A DNA stretch of 64,000 nt from Molanna angustata. Lineage: Eukaryota; Arthropoda; Insecta; Trichoptera; Molannidae. The DNA is taken from assembly GCA_963576475.1 (NCBI GenBank), contig OY754972.1, positions 9,005,562 to 9,069,561 on the forward strand, given 5' to 3'. A program made the translations under genes and the position numbers. Of the stretch, positions 41,033 to 51,139 are shown piece after piece. Each line of letters opens with the position of its first letter. Position 1 is the stretch's first letter. The notes under the pieces were generated by a model. The model had not been told where the DNA came from, ran no database searches, and saw nothing but the letters and a program-made list of their open reading frames with translations.

Positions 41033-41800
41033 ATCAATAGGTCCACAAATATTCTGTTATAATTATGATACAAACTCATTTATATAAATTTAAATAATAA
41101 TAAAGAACACTGATTACAGATTAATAAAGCTTTTTTTTACATATTTACTAACCTTACAAAAATTAACACAAAATTACTTTAAAATATATACGTATTAGGT
41201 ACGCTTTCGCCCATTCAATAATGCAATATGTCATTGTTGCATGATAAGGGTGAGCGTGGGCGTAATATAAAACATCCATTTGCCTCTAGATTTCATGTGG
41301 CATTTTTAGAAATATTTATAAAAACTGTGCTATTTCAAATACATAAAGACATGTGAATGTCACGCCTTGCCTCTTACGTGTAGAGAGTAATGGACAAAAT
41401 GTAGTGAGTCAATTGTGTACCCCGTTAACACATTGGTGGGTACAAGTTTTGCACAACACTACTAAACGTACAATGGGGTGGTGTGGTTCAACCAACTCGA
41501 AACATATTTGAGACTGGCAACTGAATTTAAATATCAAAAAAAGAATAGACATATAATATTGACTGATTTATAAATTATGTTCACTCCATTTTGTATAATT
41601 AATAATTTTGTCAATATTATTTTTGTGCCTTTTGTTTTAAATGTCTCGTGTACAGATGAGTGCTTGCACTCTGGTAGAGGGCGTGTTTTTTACTGTGTAA
41701 TTTTTCTGTATTGTTTTTGTTGTATTATTTAAATATAAAATAAATAAATATATATTTAATATCTTTTTTATAAATATATAAGGAGCGATTACGTCTCCGA
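41033..41800. other. no gene; probable LINE tail at 41,640-41,752
   Basis: GTACAGATGAGTGCTTGCAC, CTGGTAGAGGGCGTG then TTAAATATAAAATAAATAAA. Nothing else was recognised. Confidence 0.4.
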
Positions 41801-41814
41801 ATCTACATCATCAT

Positions 41815-43650
41815 CATCAGCAATGGCGCTACAGCCCGATGTGGGCCTTGGCCTCCTCAAGAAACTGCCTCCCATTCCGCTCTGTCAGCAGCAAGTCTCC
41901 TCCAATTTGTCTGTCCGATCGCTCTTATATCTCCCTCGATGTCGTCCAGCCATCTCATCCTAGGTCTCCCTCTGCTTCTTCTTCCTTCAGGACAGTTGTT
42001 CAATACTTTCTTTGGGACCCGGCTATCCTCCATTCTACAAACGTGTCCAAGCCAACGTAAACGTTGAATTTTGATGTATTGGACAACGTTTAGTTCGCCA
42101 TACATTATTTCTAGTTCATGGTTAAACCGGATCCTCCAAGATCCTCCTTCACAGGTAGGGCCAAATATTTTGCGAAGTATTTTCCTTTCGAACACCAACA
42201 ATGCGTGCTCGTCCTTCTTGGTCAATGTCCAGCATTCTGATGCATATGTCATGACCGGTCTAAAAAGAGTTTTGTAAATGAGGGTTTTTGTTTTTCGAGA
42301 GATGAGTCGTGACCTTAAGTGCTTTAGTAGTCCATAATAGCATCTATTTGCCGCGGCAAGTCTTGCCCCTATTTCCGTACCTACTGGTGTTGTTGTCCGC
42401 TGTAACAAGAGATCCCAGGTATGTGAATGATTCAACGGCTTCTAGCTGATGGGTTCCCACTGATATTGATTCGTTTCTTATGGTTGTACAGTTCAGTGAT
42501 GCTTTTCTTGTTGCCAAATATTTTGTCTTTGAAGCGTTGATCTTTAGACCCATGTTATTGGCTGCAGACTTAAGTTTCAAGAAGTTATCCTTCATGCAAG
42601 GCAACGTTATAGCCATTATGTCGATGTCATCTGCATAATATGCAAGTATTTGACTCGACTTTCTGAAAATTGTTCCTGTTATCTCTATGCCTGAGTCTCT
42701 AACAGCTTTTTCCAGGACAATATCTAGGATCCGATACCTAGGCATTATTATTGAAAGCAGTATGAAATGGAAATTACATATAACTACTACTATTGAACGC
42801 CTTAAAAAGCTAATTTTTATTTTTCTGAGACTAAGAAATATACTTCAAACAAACTTGCTTAAAACAATATATTTTTCATTATTTCAATCCATCTTACAAT
42901 ATGGCATTATATGTTGGGGGGGAGCTTTTAAAACCACTTTAGTGCCTTTAGAAGCTTTTCAAAGAATCATTATTAAAATTATATTAAAAAAGAGATTTGA
43001 TTATCCAACTATTAATTTATTTCAAGAATTTAAAGTTTCAACTGTTGAAAATATCTACAAAAAAATCTCATTGTTCCAAATTCATAAAGATATTCTTACA
43101 AATTCAAACCAATTGTCATTTTCTTTAAGCAGCAGAATAAATTCACAAGGATGTATTACCATTCCTCTTTTACGTACAACTGCCTCACAACATTTCTATA
43201 AGTATAAAGGTAATAAGTGGTTTAATGAACTCCCTTTGAGTCTTAGACTCGAAAAAAATTATAGTATATTTAAAAATAAAATTAAAAAATTGTACTGATT
43301 TATTTATTCATTTTTTGTTATTTCATTCTTTTTTTGTGTAGCTTCATATTTTTTAGTAGATGTACAATGTTTTGGTAAATGTAATAATATTAAATAGATA
43401 CTCCCCTCTTTTAACACGAGATTTTATCTCAATTAAAGAGGGTTATTATGAATTATATGATGGAAATTGTATAACTTTTTAAATTATGATTTATATGTGA
43501 ACATTGTATTGTTTTTGTTAAATAAATAAAAAAAAAAATATTAAACATCAAGGATGCCAATGCATCGCCTTGTCGGAGCCCTCTATATGTTATGAACTGT
43601 TCCGAGGTGCTACACTGAATCTACATAGTTGACATAAAAAGAACTCGAAC
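41815..43650 (-). mobile_element. RTE-style LINE (group a), C-terminal half, split by a nested LINE
   Basis: Minus-strand blocks: TYRGLRQGDALASLMFNI (43,541-43,600), VLEKAVRDSGIEI, AYYADDIDIMA (YADD at 42,626-42,637), NNMGLKINASKTKYLATRK and FTYLGSLVTAD. After a frameshift near 42,380 come IGARLAAANRCYYGLLKHLR, LIYKTLFRPVMTYASECWTL, IQRLRWLGHVCRMEDSRVPK, RSRGRPRMRWLDDIEGDIRA and DRAEWE. The AKAHIGL end and GATGATGATGATG tail follow. Defects: one frameshift, an in-frame stop (43,621-43,623), 5' truncation near 43,650, and the insertion at 42,724-43,536. Closest in style to RTE-type RTs of insects. Confidence 0.93.
42724..43536 (+). mobile_element. LINE inserted into the group a LINE (nested)
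   Basis: Plus-strand frame to 43,298: RYLGIIIESSMKWKLHITTT, LLKTIYFSLFQSILQYGIIC, WGGAFKTTLVPLEAFQRIII and TVENIYKKISLFQIHKDI, ending NKIKKLY. This is the RT thumb and C-terminus of another LINE, 5'-truncated and undamaged. The 3' untranslated region ends TTAAATAAATAAAAAAAAA. AATAT occurs at 42,719-42,723 and again at 43,537-43,541, where the host element resumes. Removing the insert restores the host reading MFNIVLEKAV. The 203-codon frame starting at 42,687 is chimeric: its first 12 codons come from the host element. Confidence 0.95.
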
Positions 43651-43654
43651 ATTG

Positions 43655-44405
43655 TTGACACAATGATATATATTTATACTTAAATTATATTAGTTAAAAT
43701 GTGCCACAACGAAATAGCTCCAACGTATAAAGATAAAAAAGTGTATGTTTAAAACTATTCAGCATACATGTTTTTTGTTCCTAGTCGACTCACATTGTCT
43801 TCTTATATCTTCATTCTCAACTCTATGTATCATCATACAATACGTATGAGTTTGGAACAATCTAGTAACTACTTGCGATAGTTATAACTTCCTACGCATT
43901 CAATATAGGTACATAGGTAGGCACACATTAGTACCTACATAGGTAACTATAGTCGTATATTTCGATTATAGAAATAAAATATTTCAATTAACCAGTCCAT
44001 TGTGGCGTATCGAAAATGTATGAATTATTAATTTATCAACTCGGGCCCCAGATTGAATTCATATAGCGACGATTTAAAAGTAATAAATCGACATTTGAAG
44101 CGACATTAAGTATTTACCGTTGGTTCAATTATATTTTCGAAGCCCACACGGGTGTCGTGGTCATAGCACATGGCCCAACATAGCACATGGGCTCGTCGTG
44201 TGCGTTTCTATGAATGGTAGGTGTACATTTTTACAGCCTCCACGGACACAGCAAGATCAGGTTAATTGAATCACATGACATCTGTCAATTGTCAAAATAT
44301 GTTCATGAAAGCTAAAGCATAATGCTAATAAGGTTTTAAGGTGCTTGTTAATTATTTTATTTGTTGAAATTTATGTACAAACAAATTTAAAATGTAGGTT
44401 TATTA
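43655..44405. other. no gene recognised
   Basis: TAGGTACATAGGTAGGCACA and CATAGGTAACTA (43,908-43,950) are lepidopteran-style words. CATAGCACATGG is duplicated at 44,162 and 44,179. Confidence 0.5.
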
Positions 44406-44410
44406 TCATA

Positions 44411-44668
44411 AGGCTTACTGTCCACGTAAACCGCACGTCATGCGCATGCTTTCGTCAATTGACGAATGCAAGACGAATGCTTGCATCTTGCATAGAAACA
44501 ATCAAAACTGCGTCCACGGAGCGGCAACGTCGCCACAGCCGCATGTCATGCATTGGTCATGCGGTGCGTGCAGCAGCGTGGACAGTAGCAAGATGCAAGC
44601 ATTCGTCTTGCATTTGTCAATTGAAGAAAGCGTGCGCATGACGTGCGGTTTACGTGGACAGTAGGCCT
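44411..44668. mobile_element. 258-bp MITE with ~80-bp inverted repeats and TA duplication
   Basis: The left arm AGGCTTACTGTCCACGTAAA, CCGCACGTCATGCGCATGCT matches the reverse of the right arm, AGCGTGCGCATGACGTGCGG, TTTACGTGGACAGTAGGCCT, over about 80 bp. Flanking TA lies at 44,409-44,410 and 44,669-44,670. The ~95 bp centre is GC-rich and itself partly palindromic (GCGTCCACG / CGTGGACAG). TA target duplication and long terminal inverted repeats suggest a Tc1/mariner-type non-autonomous element, though other TA-inserting families exist. Confidence 0.88.
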
Positions 44669-44670
44669 TA

Positions 44671-45525
44671 AATAATCGCAAAACCTGAAGGCTCTTGTTA
44701 AGGCATACCTTGGCCATACATATTCACAAATATTCACTTATGTTGCCTTCTTATGCATGAAACACGAACAAAAATTGTATTTCGCCAAATCTGTTTATTC
44801 ATGAAAATGTACAATTTAGAAGGTTTTTTTAATAGCAAGAAAAATAAATAAATAATTCGATTAATTTTCATATTCTCTTTCGATTGGAGTAAGAATATAT
44901 TTCAAAGCCTTGTTTTTTTTTTAATTATTTACAGTAAAAAATAAAAATGGGTTTTATTAAAGTTAATTTTACGAGAAAAGTATTTAACAAAACAAAATTT
45001 CAATAAAACTACGCAATATACCTAATAAATATGTAAAAAATAAACTATACTTTATTTCAAAGACGTATCTTTTGAGGATTCTGGGGAAGAGATTTTCTAA
45101 ATCTACTTTTCTACTATAGAATTTTGAGTGGTTTTGGTCCATAAAAATAAATATGTCAGCAATGATCATGATCACAGCGATGAAGAATGGAAGGATTGTC
45201 TCGAAGAAAGTGTATCTTTCAAGAATTATTTGACAAATATAATTTGATTACAATTATAAGGAAGACATCGTGTGGTTGGGAAGATAGCGAAGGCCATGCT
45301 GGAATGAGTATTTGTGTAAATATAATGCCAGAAAGCTGATATTCATGTATCGTGCTTCATGGGAACCCTGAATGCAGAAGACCCTCAAGCCGATCACCGA
45401 AAATATAGAGAGAAAGCTGACTGCCGACTTCCAGGAGACAAATACAGTGGCACAAGCAGAACTTTAAGATCTATAGAGGAAATAAAAATACTCCCTAAAA
45501 TTCCTTTTTCCTCAATATTTATACG
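44671..45525. other. no gene recognised
   Basis: The area 45,240-45,480 reads less AT-rich (ACCCTCAAGCCGATCACCGA, GAGAAAGCTGACTGCCGACT) with LTADFQETNTVAQAEL in one frame; it may be an old retroelement remnant but I cannot name it. Confidence 0.4.
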
Positions 45526-45529
45526 AATT

Positions 45530-45810
45530 GATGCGATGTATTAAATAGGGATACTTTAGATATTTTGTAAATTGAGGGACAGTGAACAACAGAACCCAAT
45601 GCTGCCCAAGTTGGCCTCGTCTCCTCTCAATCTCAGATTGATGCGATGTATCATAATTATTTTAGCCCATATGTTAACACGGAAAGAACACAATAATTAA
45701 ATAGGGTTTATTTTTTAGATATTTTGAACATTTTAGGGATATAAGGACAAAGGACAGTTTTCCAAATGTAATCCAAGCTTGACCTAGTCTCCTCTGATCT
45801 CGGCATCCTG
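45530..45810. repeat. diverged direct duplication, ~155-bp spacing
   Basis: AAATAGGG(A/T)...TTAGATATTTTG(T/A)A, then ...GGACAGT and ...CCTAGTCTCCTCTGATCTC (45,695-45,800) parallels AAATAGGGATACTTTAGATA, GGACAGTGAACAACAG and GCCTCGTCTCCTCTCAATCT (45,545-45,640). Order and spacing are conserved; identity is moderate. Confidence 0.65.
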
Positions 45811-46560
45811 ATAGATTCTCTCTGACTAGTTTTATTAATACTTGTCTTTCACGTGCTAACATATGAGCTAGAAACTTTTGTCTTTAATATAAAATATAAT
45901 GCATAAGCTCATTTTAACATTGGGCTATAGAGAGAAGTTGGTATGCTGAACATCTCTTTAAGGGATAGGAAAACCAACAGGTGGATAAAGACAGCAGATC
46001 ATGATCTAGACCAACAAACAAAACCTCTTTGAATTTGATAGGGGCCATTACCCAGGCTTATTTTGTTGTATATAAAATTGACTCTAAATATTATCTTGAA
46101 TCATAAGTTCTAACAATATGTAGCTATTACAGTAAGTTTTATCTTCATCGTGTATTTTTGGAATTAAGATGAACATTTTCATATAATTTATGGTTCAAAA
46201 ATTAGATTTTGAATAAATTTTTCTTGTTGAAATGTAACTCTTTATCTTCCAATTGGATTGTTACATGACTATGCTAACGGTTTATTTGCGTATCGATTTT
46301 ATTTTTTTATTGACAACGTTGAATTATTAGTTTTACATGGCAATACATTTTGTTGATAACCAAAATAATATATCATTCCCTGCTACTGAATATCCGGGGT
46401 CAATTTGTTTTTTTTGCGGGCAACACTGATTTATTACAAACAAAAGAAATGAAAGATACGTTAATGTCCATATATTTCCGTATTTGTCGATTTATTTACT
46501 GCACATAACTCTATTTTTTTTTTATTTGTTGGTTCAAAACGATTTATAGATTTGATTATT
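45811..46560. other. no gene recognised
   Basis: Nothing identified. Confidence 0.45.
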
Positions 46561-46564
46561 TTAA

Positions 46565-47425
46565 GTCCATTGATGAAAATTAGACTTGCCTATATAGTGG
46601 CGAATGAAATTAGTTGAAAATTAGACTTGCATATATAGCGGCGAATGAAATAAGATGAAAATTAGACTTGCATACAACGTTCCCTCTAATTTTTCTATTG
46701 TGTGTGCGGATCTTCGACGCATCTGTGCAGTGGCGGTGCAATAAATTTACACCTTTACACCCCCCCCCCCCATAAACACAACAATTTTTCATTAAAATAT
46801 ATATTTTTTGGGTATTTCTTAATCACATTGATTTTATATAATAACAACACTAACAAAGATGATTTTTGAAATAAATAAAAAAGATAACTAAAATCTGGCA
46901 ATGGAAACTTTCTTATATAAAATTGATTGTACGGAGGGTAAAACATGTGTGCAGGGACATTTTAGTAGGTACAGGGAACATTGGTTGCATATATAGCGGC
47001 GAATGAAATTAGATGAAACCTAGACTTGCATATATAGCGGCGAATGAAATTAGATGAAACCTAGACTTGCATATATAGCGGCGAATGAAATTAGATGAAA
47101 CCTAGACTTGCATATATAGCGGCGAATGAAATTAGATGAAAATTACACTTGTATATGTAGCGGCGAATGAAATAAGATGAAAATTAGACTTGCATATATA
47201 GTGGCGAATGAAATTAGATGAAACCTAGACTTGCATATATAGCGGCGAATGAAATTAGATGAAAAATACACTTGTATATATAGCGGCGAATGAAATTAGA
47301 TGAAAATTAGACTTGCATATATAGCGGCGAATAAAATAAGATGAAAATTAGACTTGCATATATAGCGGCGAATAAAATTAGATGAAAATTTGACTTGCAT
47401 ATATAGCAGCGAATGAAATCCTTTC
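46565..47425. repeat. 41-bp minisatellite, ~13 units, interrupted
   Basis: Unit TTGCATATATAGCGGCGAAT GAAATTAGATGAAA(A/C).. repeats every 41 bp: about 46,586, 46,627, 46,668, then after the insertion 46,985, 47,026, 47,067, 47,108 and on to 47,395. Two unit types alternate (GAAACCTAGAC and GAAAATTAGAC). The right end runs straight into LINE group c sequence at ~47,420. Minus frames repeating NFHLISFAAIYASLIF are by-products. Confidence 0.95.
46675..46983. mobile_element. hAT-like non-autonomous element inside the minisatellite
   Basis: Starts CAACGTTCCCTCTAATTTTT (46,675) and ends TACAGGGAACATTG (46,983), inverted ends of the CA(A/G)(C/T)GTTCCCTCTAA type known from hAT elements. Flanks CTTGCATA (46,667-46,674) and GTTGCATA (46,984-46,991) form an 8-bp target duplication with one mismatch; hAT elements make 8-bp duplications. 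The interior has CTATTGTGTGTGCGGATCTT, CAGTGGCGGTGCAATAAATT and a C12 run. At 309 bp it has no transposase. Confidence 0.88.
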
Positions 47426-47545
47426 TGGCCGCCGCCTACCCGGAAGACCACCCAAGGATAACTGGACTTCGTCATCCCAGGAGGCATTGTTTCTGAAAAA
47501 CAGACCAACTAGGTCTACTAAACGAAGAAGATGAAAAAATCGAAC
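47412..47545 (+). mobile_element. LINE group c 3' coding end, copy 4
   Basis: Plus frame RRLPGRPPKDNWTSSSQEAL, FLKNRPTRSTKRRR then TGA, followed by AAAAAATCG. Matches the 12.9 and 23.4 kb ends and supplies the KNRP..RRRR terminus. The left edge joins the minisatellite without a spacer. Confidence 0.82.
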
Positions 47546-47574
47546 GCCAAACTTGAACGCAAAATCGAACGTCA

Positions 47575-47645
47575 TGAGCTCTGTAGGTGCTTTAAGTTTT
47601 AGGTTCTCCTATAATATTCCATCATCGTTTCTATTGAGATGTTAG
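47575..47645 (-). mobile_element. family H left-end scrap, minus
   Basis: GAGCTCTGTAGGTGCTTTAA, TTCTCCTATAATATTCCATC and CGTTTCTATTGAGAT are the reverse of the family H left ~75 bp. Confidence 0.65.
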
Positions 47646-48245
47646 AAAATTGTCATATAATAACGTATAATAATCGATAGTATGTTTATACACGTTATTG
47701 CATTTAAATATGACATATGTCATTAAGATAAAATATGTATTAATAAAAAATAAACTTTGACAATGCTCGGTCGTCGTTTGGACAAAATATTCCTTTAAAT
47801 GGTTCTCAGTATCATAACTCAAAACAATTAAAACCGTTTTTCGTTCTTTTTATTTCCGTCTCTTTTTGTCCCGCGCGAATCGCATAAGCCCGTCTCATTC
47901 AGATTCCATTTCGATTCTGGCGTCTGATTGGCGTGAATTTTGGCACCCCGACGGCGTTCTCTCCTCGAAAAGTGTTCCTTTTTCGAAATGTCCGTTAAAA
48001 TACACTTATGAACGCATGTTATTGAAATAAGGTGTCATGCCTTTTGATTTTGCATACTAAAAACCTCATTATAGCATATTGCACACGCGGAGGCGATACG
48101 AACTACGGATTTTATTGCGAATTATGTTTTTATAGGTTATGAATGTTTACTTACATTATCAAGTATGTATATATGTAATTCAATATTTTATGAATTATTT
48201 AGTCAATATACAATATTTAGAAAATAAGGCAATATAAGATAGATA
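47646..48245. other. no gene; GC-richer patch at 47,860-48,010
   Basis: GTCCCGCGCGAATCGCATAA, ACCCCGACGGCGTTCTCTCC: unique, non-repetitive sequence without a long frame. Confidence 0.45.
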
Positions 48246-48246
48246 A

Positions 48247-48849
48247 TCTCCTTTTTTACTCTCCACACTATGGAGTAGTGGAATAGTGGAGAGTCATGAT
48301 TTCACATTTTTTAAGCGTATTTTTACATCAATTTCTCAGCGGGTATCATGTAGATGTAGAGAGTGCACAAATTTAGAAACAAAAAAAAATACACACATCA
48401 AAAATGTATTCAAGGATTGTCAAAATTTAAAGAAGAAAATCTATGGTTTACCATATCAATGTGAAATAAATTTCATATTCGCCACATCAACAATGATACA
48501 CTGTCTCATACATGCTCATCTTGCTAGTAATGCAATTTTACTTAAAATTTCTCAACATCATGTAGAAAATACATGCTATGAGTTTCGTGACAATGTTTTT
48601 GTGTGTATGGTGTATTGTGAAAACTTTTGTCCTCTGGGAATCTTATATTTGTTTAAGAATCTAATAGAAATGTACTTCATAAAAATTAATTTAGAGATTG
48701 TCAACATTTTAAGAAGAAAAAATGAAAGCTTACTATGGTGTGGAGAGTTTAGTGTTGGCCACAACCCACTCGTTTTAAAACGAGATTTCGTCTCAGTTAT
48801 TTTGAAATGTTATATAGAACAGTTTATAACTGTTAATGATAATAGTTAA
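48247..48849 (+). CDS. unassigned open frame, 201 codons between stops (doubtful gene)
   Basis: No stop occurs between 48,244 and 48,850, unusual for DNA this AT-rich. The first ATG is near 48,495, giving ~118 residues; the longer product would need a GTG or an upstream exon. Visible content: CRCRECTNLETKKNTHIKN, YGLPYQCEINFIFATSTM, a Cys/Phe-rich stretch (VFVCMVYCENFCPLGILYLF) and LVLKRDFVSVILKCYIEQF. No family recognised; no signal peptide or clear domain. The inverted repeat listed next begins and ends within it, so a transposon-derived frame or chance is more likely than a host gene. Confidence 0.2.
   Translation, partial: SPFLLSTLWSSGIVESHDFTFFKRIFTSISQRVSCRCRECTNLETKKNTHIKNVFKDCQNLKKKIYGLPYQCEINFIFATSTMIHCLIHAHLASNAILLKISQHHVENTCYEFRDNVFVCMVYCENFCPLGILYLFKNLIEMYFIKINLEIVNILRRKNESLLWCGEFSVGHNPLVLKRDFVSVILKCYIEQFITVNDNS
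48257..48749. mobile_element. possible ~490-bp element with ACTCTCCACAC inverted ends
   Basis: ACTCTCCACACTATGG (48,257) faces CTATGGTGTGGAGAGT (48,734-48,749), near-exact reverse complements. A related ACTCCCCACTTGGGGTAGTG lies at 54,672. A local GTGGAGAGT also sits at 48,286, so the left end is itself a small hairpin. Target duplication not seen. Confidence 0.45.
48768..48783. repeat. 16-base perfect palindrome
   Basis: CTCGTTTTAAAACGAG, followed by ATTTCGTCTCAG. A similar hairpin-forming stretch (CTCTTTTAACACGAG...TTAAAGAG) is in the LINE 3' region at 43,407-43,441. Confidence 0.7.
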
Positions 48850-49119
48850 TAACTGCTGTTAATAATATGTAGATGTAGATAATAACTGTTCTGATACTTC
48901 CTAAAAATTATGTAACATGCTATTTCGTGTGCCAGGTAGAACAAGCAGTTACTCAAAATTATTTCATATTCCACACTGTATTAATTCATGCTTTCCACGC
49001 ATTTGTAAGCAGTATAATACAAGATTTTATGATATTGATATATTCAACAACACATATCCGGAACATCGCAGGGGTATATCGGCAATGACGCAGTGATGTG
49101 AGGCATAGAATACGTAACT

Positions 49120-49410
49120 CCTTTATTCATTCATTCATTAATTCATACCATCACGCCATATCCCACAATGTGGGGTAACCAGCGAAAGGTGTGCGGGTGT
49201 GCATTGCCTTATAAAGGGGAGAACAACACATCTATGTATACCCACACACCAGTCTCGTTTCACCAAAAAAGGCACTACATTCAGAATGGGTGGTGAACAT
49301 CATTGCTGAACTATGTTAGATGTTATTGTTGCCTGTTGTATTTTCGATTACCCGGCTCTTACGGGACACTCGAAACAATGATTTAAAAGAATGGAAGCAC
49401 TATAGATAAT
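49120..49410 (-). repeat. family D, near-complete minus copy
   Basis: ATTCATACCATCACGCCATA, CACAATGTGGGGTAACCAGC, GAAAGGTGTGCGGGTGTGCA and ACACACCAGTCTCGTTTCAC through ACCCGGCTCTTACGGGACAC to TGGAAGCACTATAG. Confidence 0.85.
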
Positions 49411-49439
49411 AATAAATAATGCATTAATACAATACTCCT

Positions 49440-49742
49440 TCAACAATTATTCCTTCTTTTTTTCTTGTTTTATCCTTTTAGTTCAACTTTTGTTTTCCTA
49501 CATAAAATATATGTGTATGTGTATTTTAAACTTTCTTTTTAACTGTGCAAAGTTATGTCTTTTTTATAATTTGAATGGTCAGGAGGCGTTGATTGTACCT
49601 ACCAAACTATGCACAATAGCCATGCGGGAGATACCTGTTATTGGAGCACTGGAGAATCTATGTTTTTGTTTCATGTTTTTTTGTTTGTTTGTGTTGTTCA
49701 GTGTTATGTTGGTGTCTCTGTTTATTAAATAAATAAATACAA
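49440..49742 (+). mobile_element. probable LINE 3' untranslated end
   Basis: Ends GTGTCTCTGTTTATTAAATA plus AATAAATACAATAAAATAAA, with a GT-rich stretch before it (TTGTTTGTTTGTGTTGTTCA). An 80-codon frame here is unremarkable. Class inferred from tail style only. Confidence 0.4.
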
Positions 49743-50065
49743 TAAAATAAAAAATTGTCTCATTCGAAATTTTTCATTCATACCTATTATTTTTCAGATT
49801 TATTTGCGTCTAGCGATTATACCATTTGAACCAATGGTGGGTTCGGTCCAGGCACGAACCCCAAACCTCTCACTCGCCTTTTCAAGACTAAAAACTGTAA
49901 CTCATTTATACCTCCCCAAATCACCGCAGAAGAATGTAGAGAAGGTGAGAGTCTTGATTAACCTTACCTTGGTGTTCAATACATAATATATAAATAAACA
50001 AATCAACGATCGTGTTTGAGACGATGCATGAATATTATGAAACCATGAATGCAAGGATATGAATA
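49743..50065. other. no gene recognised
   Basis: GGTCCAGGCACGAACCCCAA at 49,845 is a slightly GC-richer island; nothing assignable. Confidence 0.4.
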
Positions 50066-50068
50066 CCT

Positions 50069-50364
50069 AATAATGGGTATTTTAAATCAAACAAATGATT
50101 TGGTCTACATATATATTTTTTCTGAATCCAGGACGACCGTTTCAGCTTATTAGGCCCTTATCAACTGGTCAACATAGAAACTCTGCTTTTTCTTATATAC
50201 TCAAATTCGGTACATTTTTTCAATTATTTAGTATATAAGAAAAAACAGAGTTTCTATGTTTACCAGTTGATAAGGGCCTAATAAGCTGAAACGGTCGTCC
50301 TGGATTCAGGAAAAAATATATATGTAGACCAAATCATTTGTTTGATTTAAAATACCTATTATTA
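50069..50364. mobile_element. 296-bp hairpin element with ~134-bp arms
   Basis: The left arm (GGGTATTTTAAATCAAACAA, ATGATTTGGTCTACATATAT, CCAGGACGACCGTTTCAGCT, TATTAGGCCCTTATCAACTG) is almost perfectly complemented by the right arm (CAGTTGATAAGGGCCTAATA, AGCTGAAACGGTCGTCCTGG, ATATATGTAGACCAAATCAT, TTGTTTGATTTAAAATACC). The loop is ~28 bp (50,202-50,229). Few mismatches imply recent formation or gene conversion between arms. Confidence 0.9.
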
Positions 50365-50649
50365 TGGAATTCTACATATTCAACACCGTCAGCATTGACA
50401 AAATTAAAAAATATGAATACCTATTATATTTTTATGTAGGTATGAAACTATATAATTTCCACTTATTAACATATTATATTATTTTATTAAATAAATGTAA
50501 AAAAAAATAAAAATAATAATAAAAAAATTAATTACACCTATTTATTTTTATAAACAAATAACATAAAAAATTTATCAAATCTTAGTCATCAATAATCAAT
50601 TTATTGATACTACAGATATGAAGATACCAAAATAATGCCAGTTGAAAAT

Positions 50650-50815
50650 ATTGCCAACCGATGACAGGTCGTAAGCCCTGTAGGTGCTTGAGTTCCTGGT
50701 TCTTCTATAATATCCCAACTTCGTCTATTGAGATGATATTGTCAATAAAATAGGTATCATTTGACTCCCGACAGGGAAAAAAATCCAATGTTTGCGTATA
50801 TGCAATAAAACAATA
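50650..50815 (-). mobile_element. family H left part with CTCCCGACAGGG flank, minus
   Basis: GCCAACCGATGACAGGTCGT, AAGCCCTGTAGGTGCTTGAG and CCAACTTCGTCTATTGAGAT, then TTTGACTCCCGACAGGGAAA and AATCCAATGTTTGCG. The last part, outside the TCTCAATAGA end, is also shared with 21,628-21,665. Confidence 0.75.
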
Positions 50816-51135
50816 TATTCGTTGAAAATATTGCTTTATCATGGAAAAAACTAAGACCGGATTACAAGACAAACAAGTCACAAGCCCTGCACAATGATAT
50901 ACCTACATATAATGTTAAATAAGTTTTATATATGAATACTTTCGTTTATGAAAATTATAAAAAAGTTTATTTATTGAACGTATATTGGCGATAAAATAAC
51001 AAATTCGTTATCAATAAATTCAGTTATGATTATAAATAACGCAATTATTTTATTTTTTGATCCTAATACTTCATAAACAAAAACTTATATTATACTAAGA
51101 ATAATAGAATTCTTTTTTACTGTCCAGAAACGATG
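50816..51135. other. no gene recognised
   Basis: AT-rich; nothing identified. Confidence 0.45.
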
Positions 51136-51139
51136 GGGT

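Noticed and set aside
42687..43298. A single 203-residue protein
   Set aside because: It crosses the insertion junction at 42,724; the first 12 codons are antisense of the host LINE.
45359..45544. Small gene in the less AT-rich patch
   Set aside because: 61 codons, no recognisable features; upstream frames are closed. Perhaps an old retroelement piece.
46565..47425. CRISPR-like array
   Set aside because: Units are contiguous with no unique spacers, and the genome is evidently eukaryotic. The same applies to the other tandem arrays.
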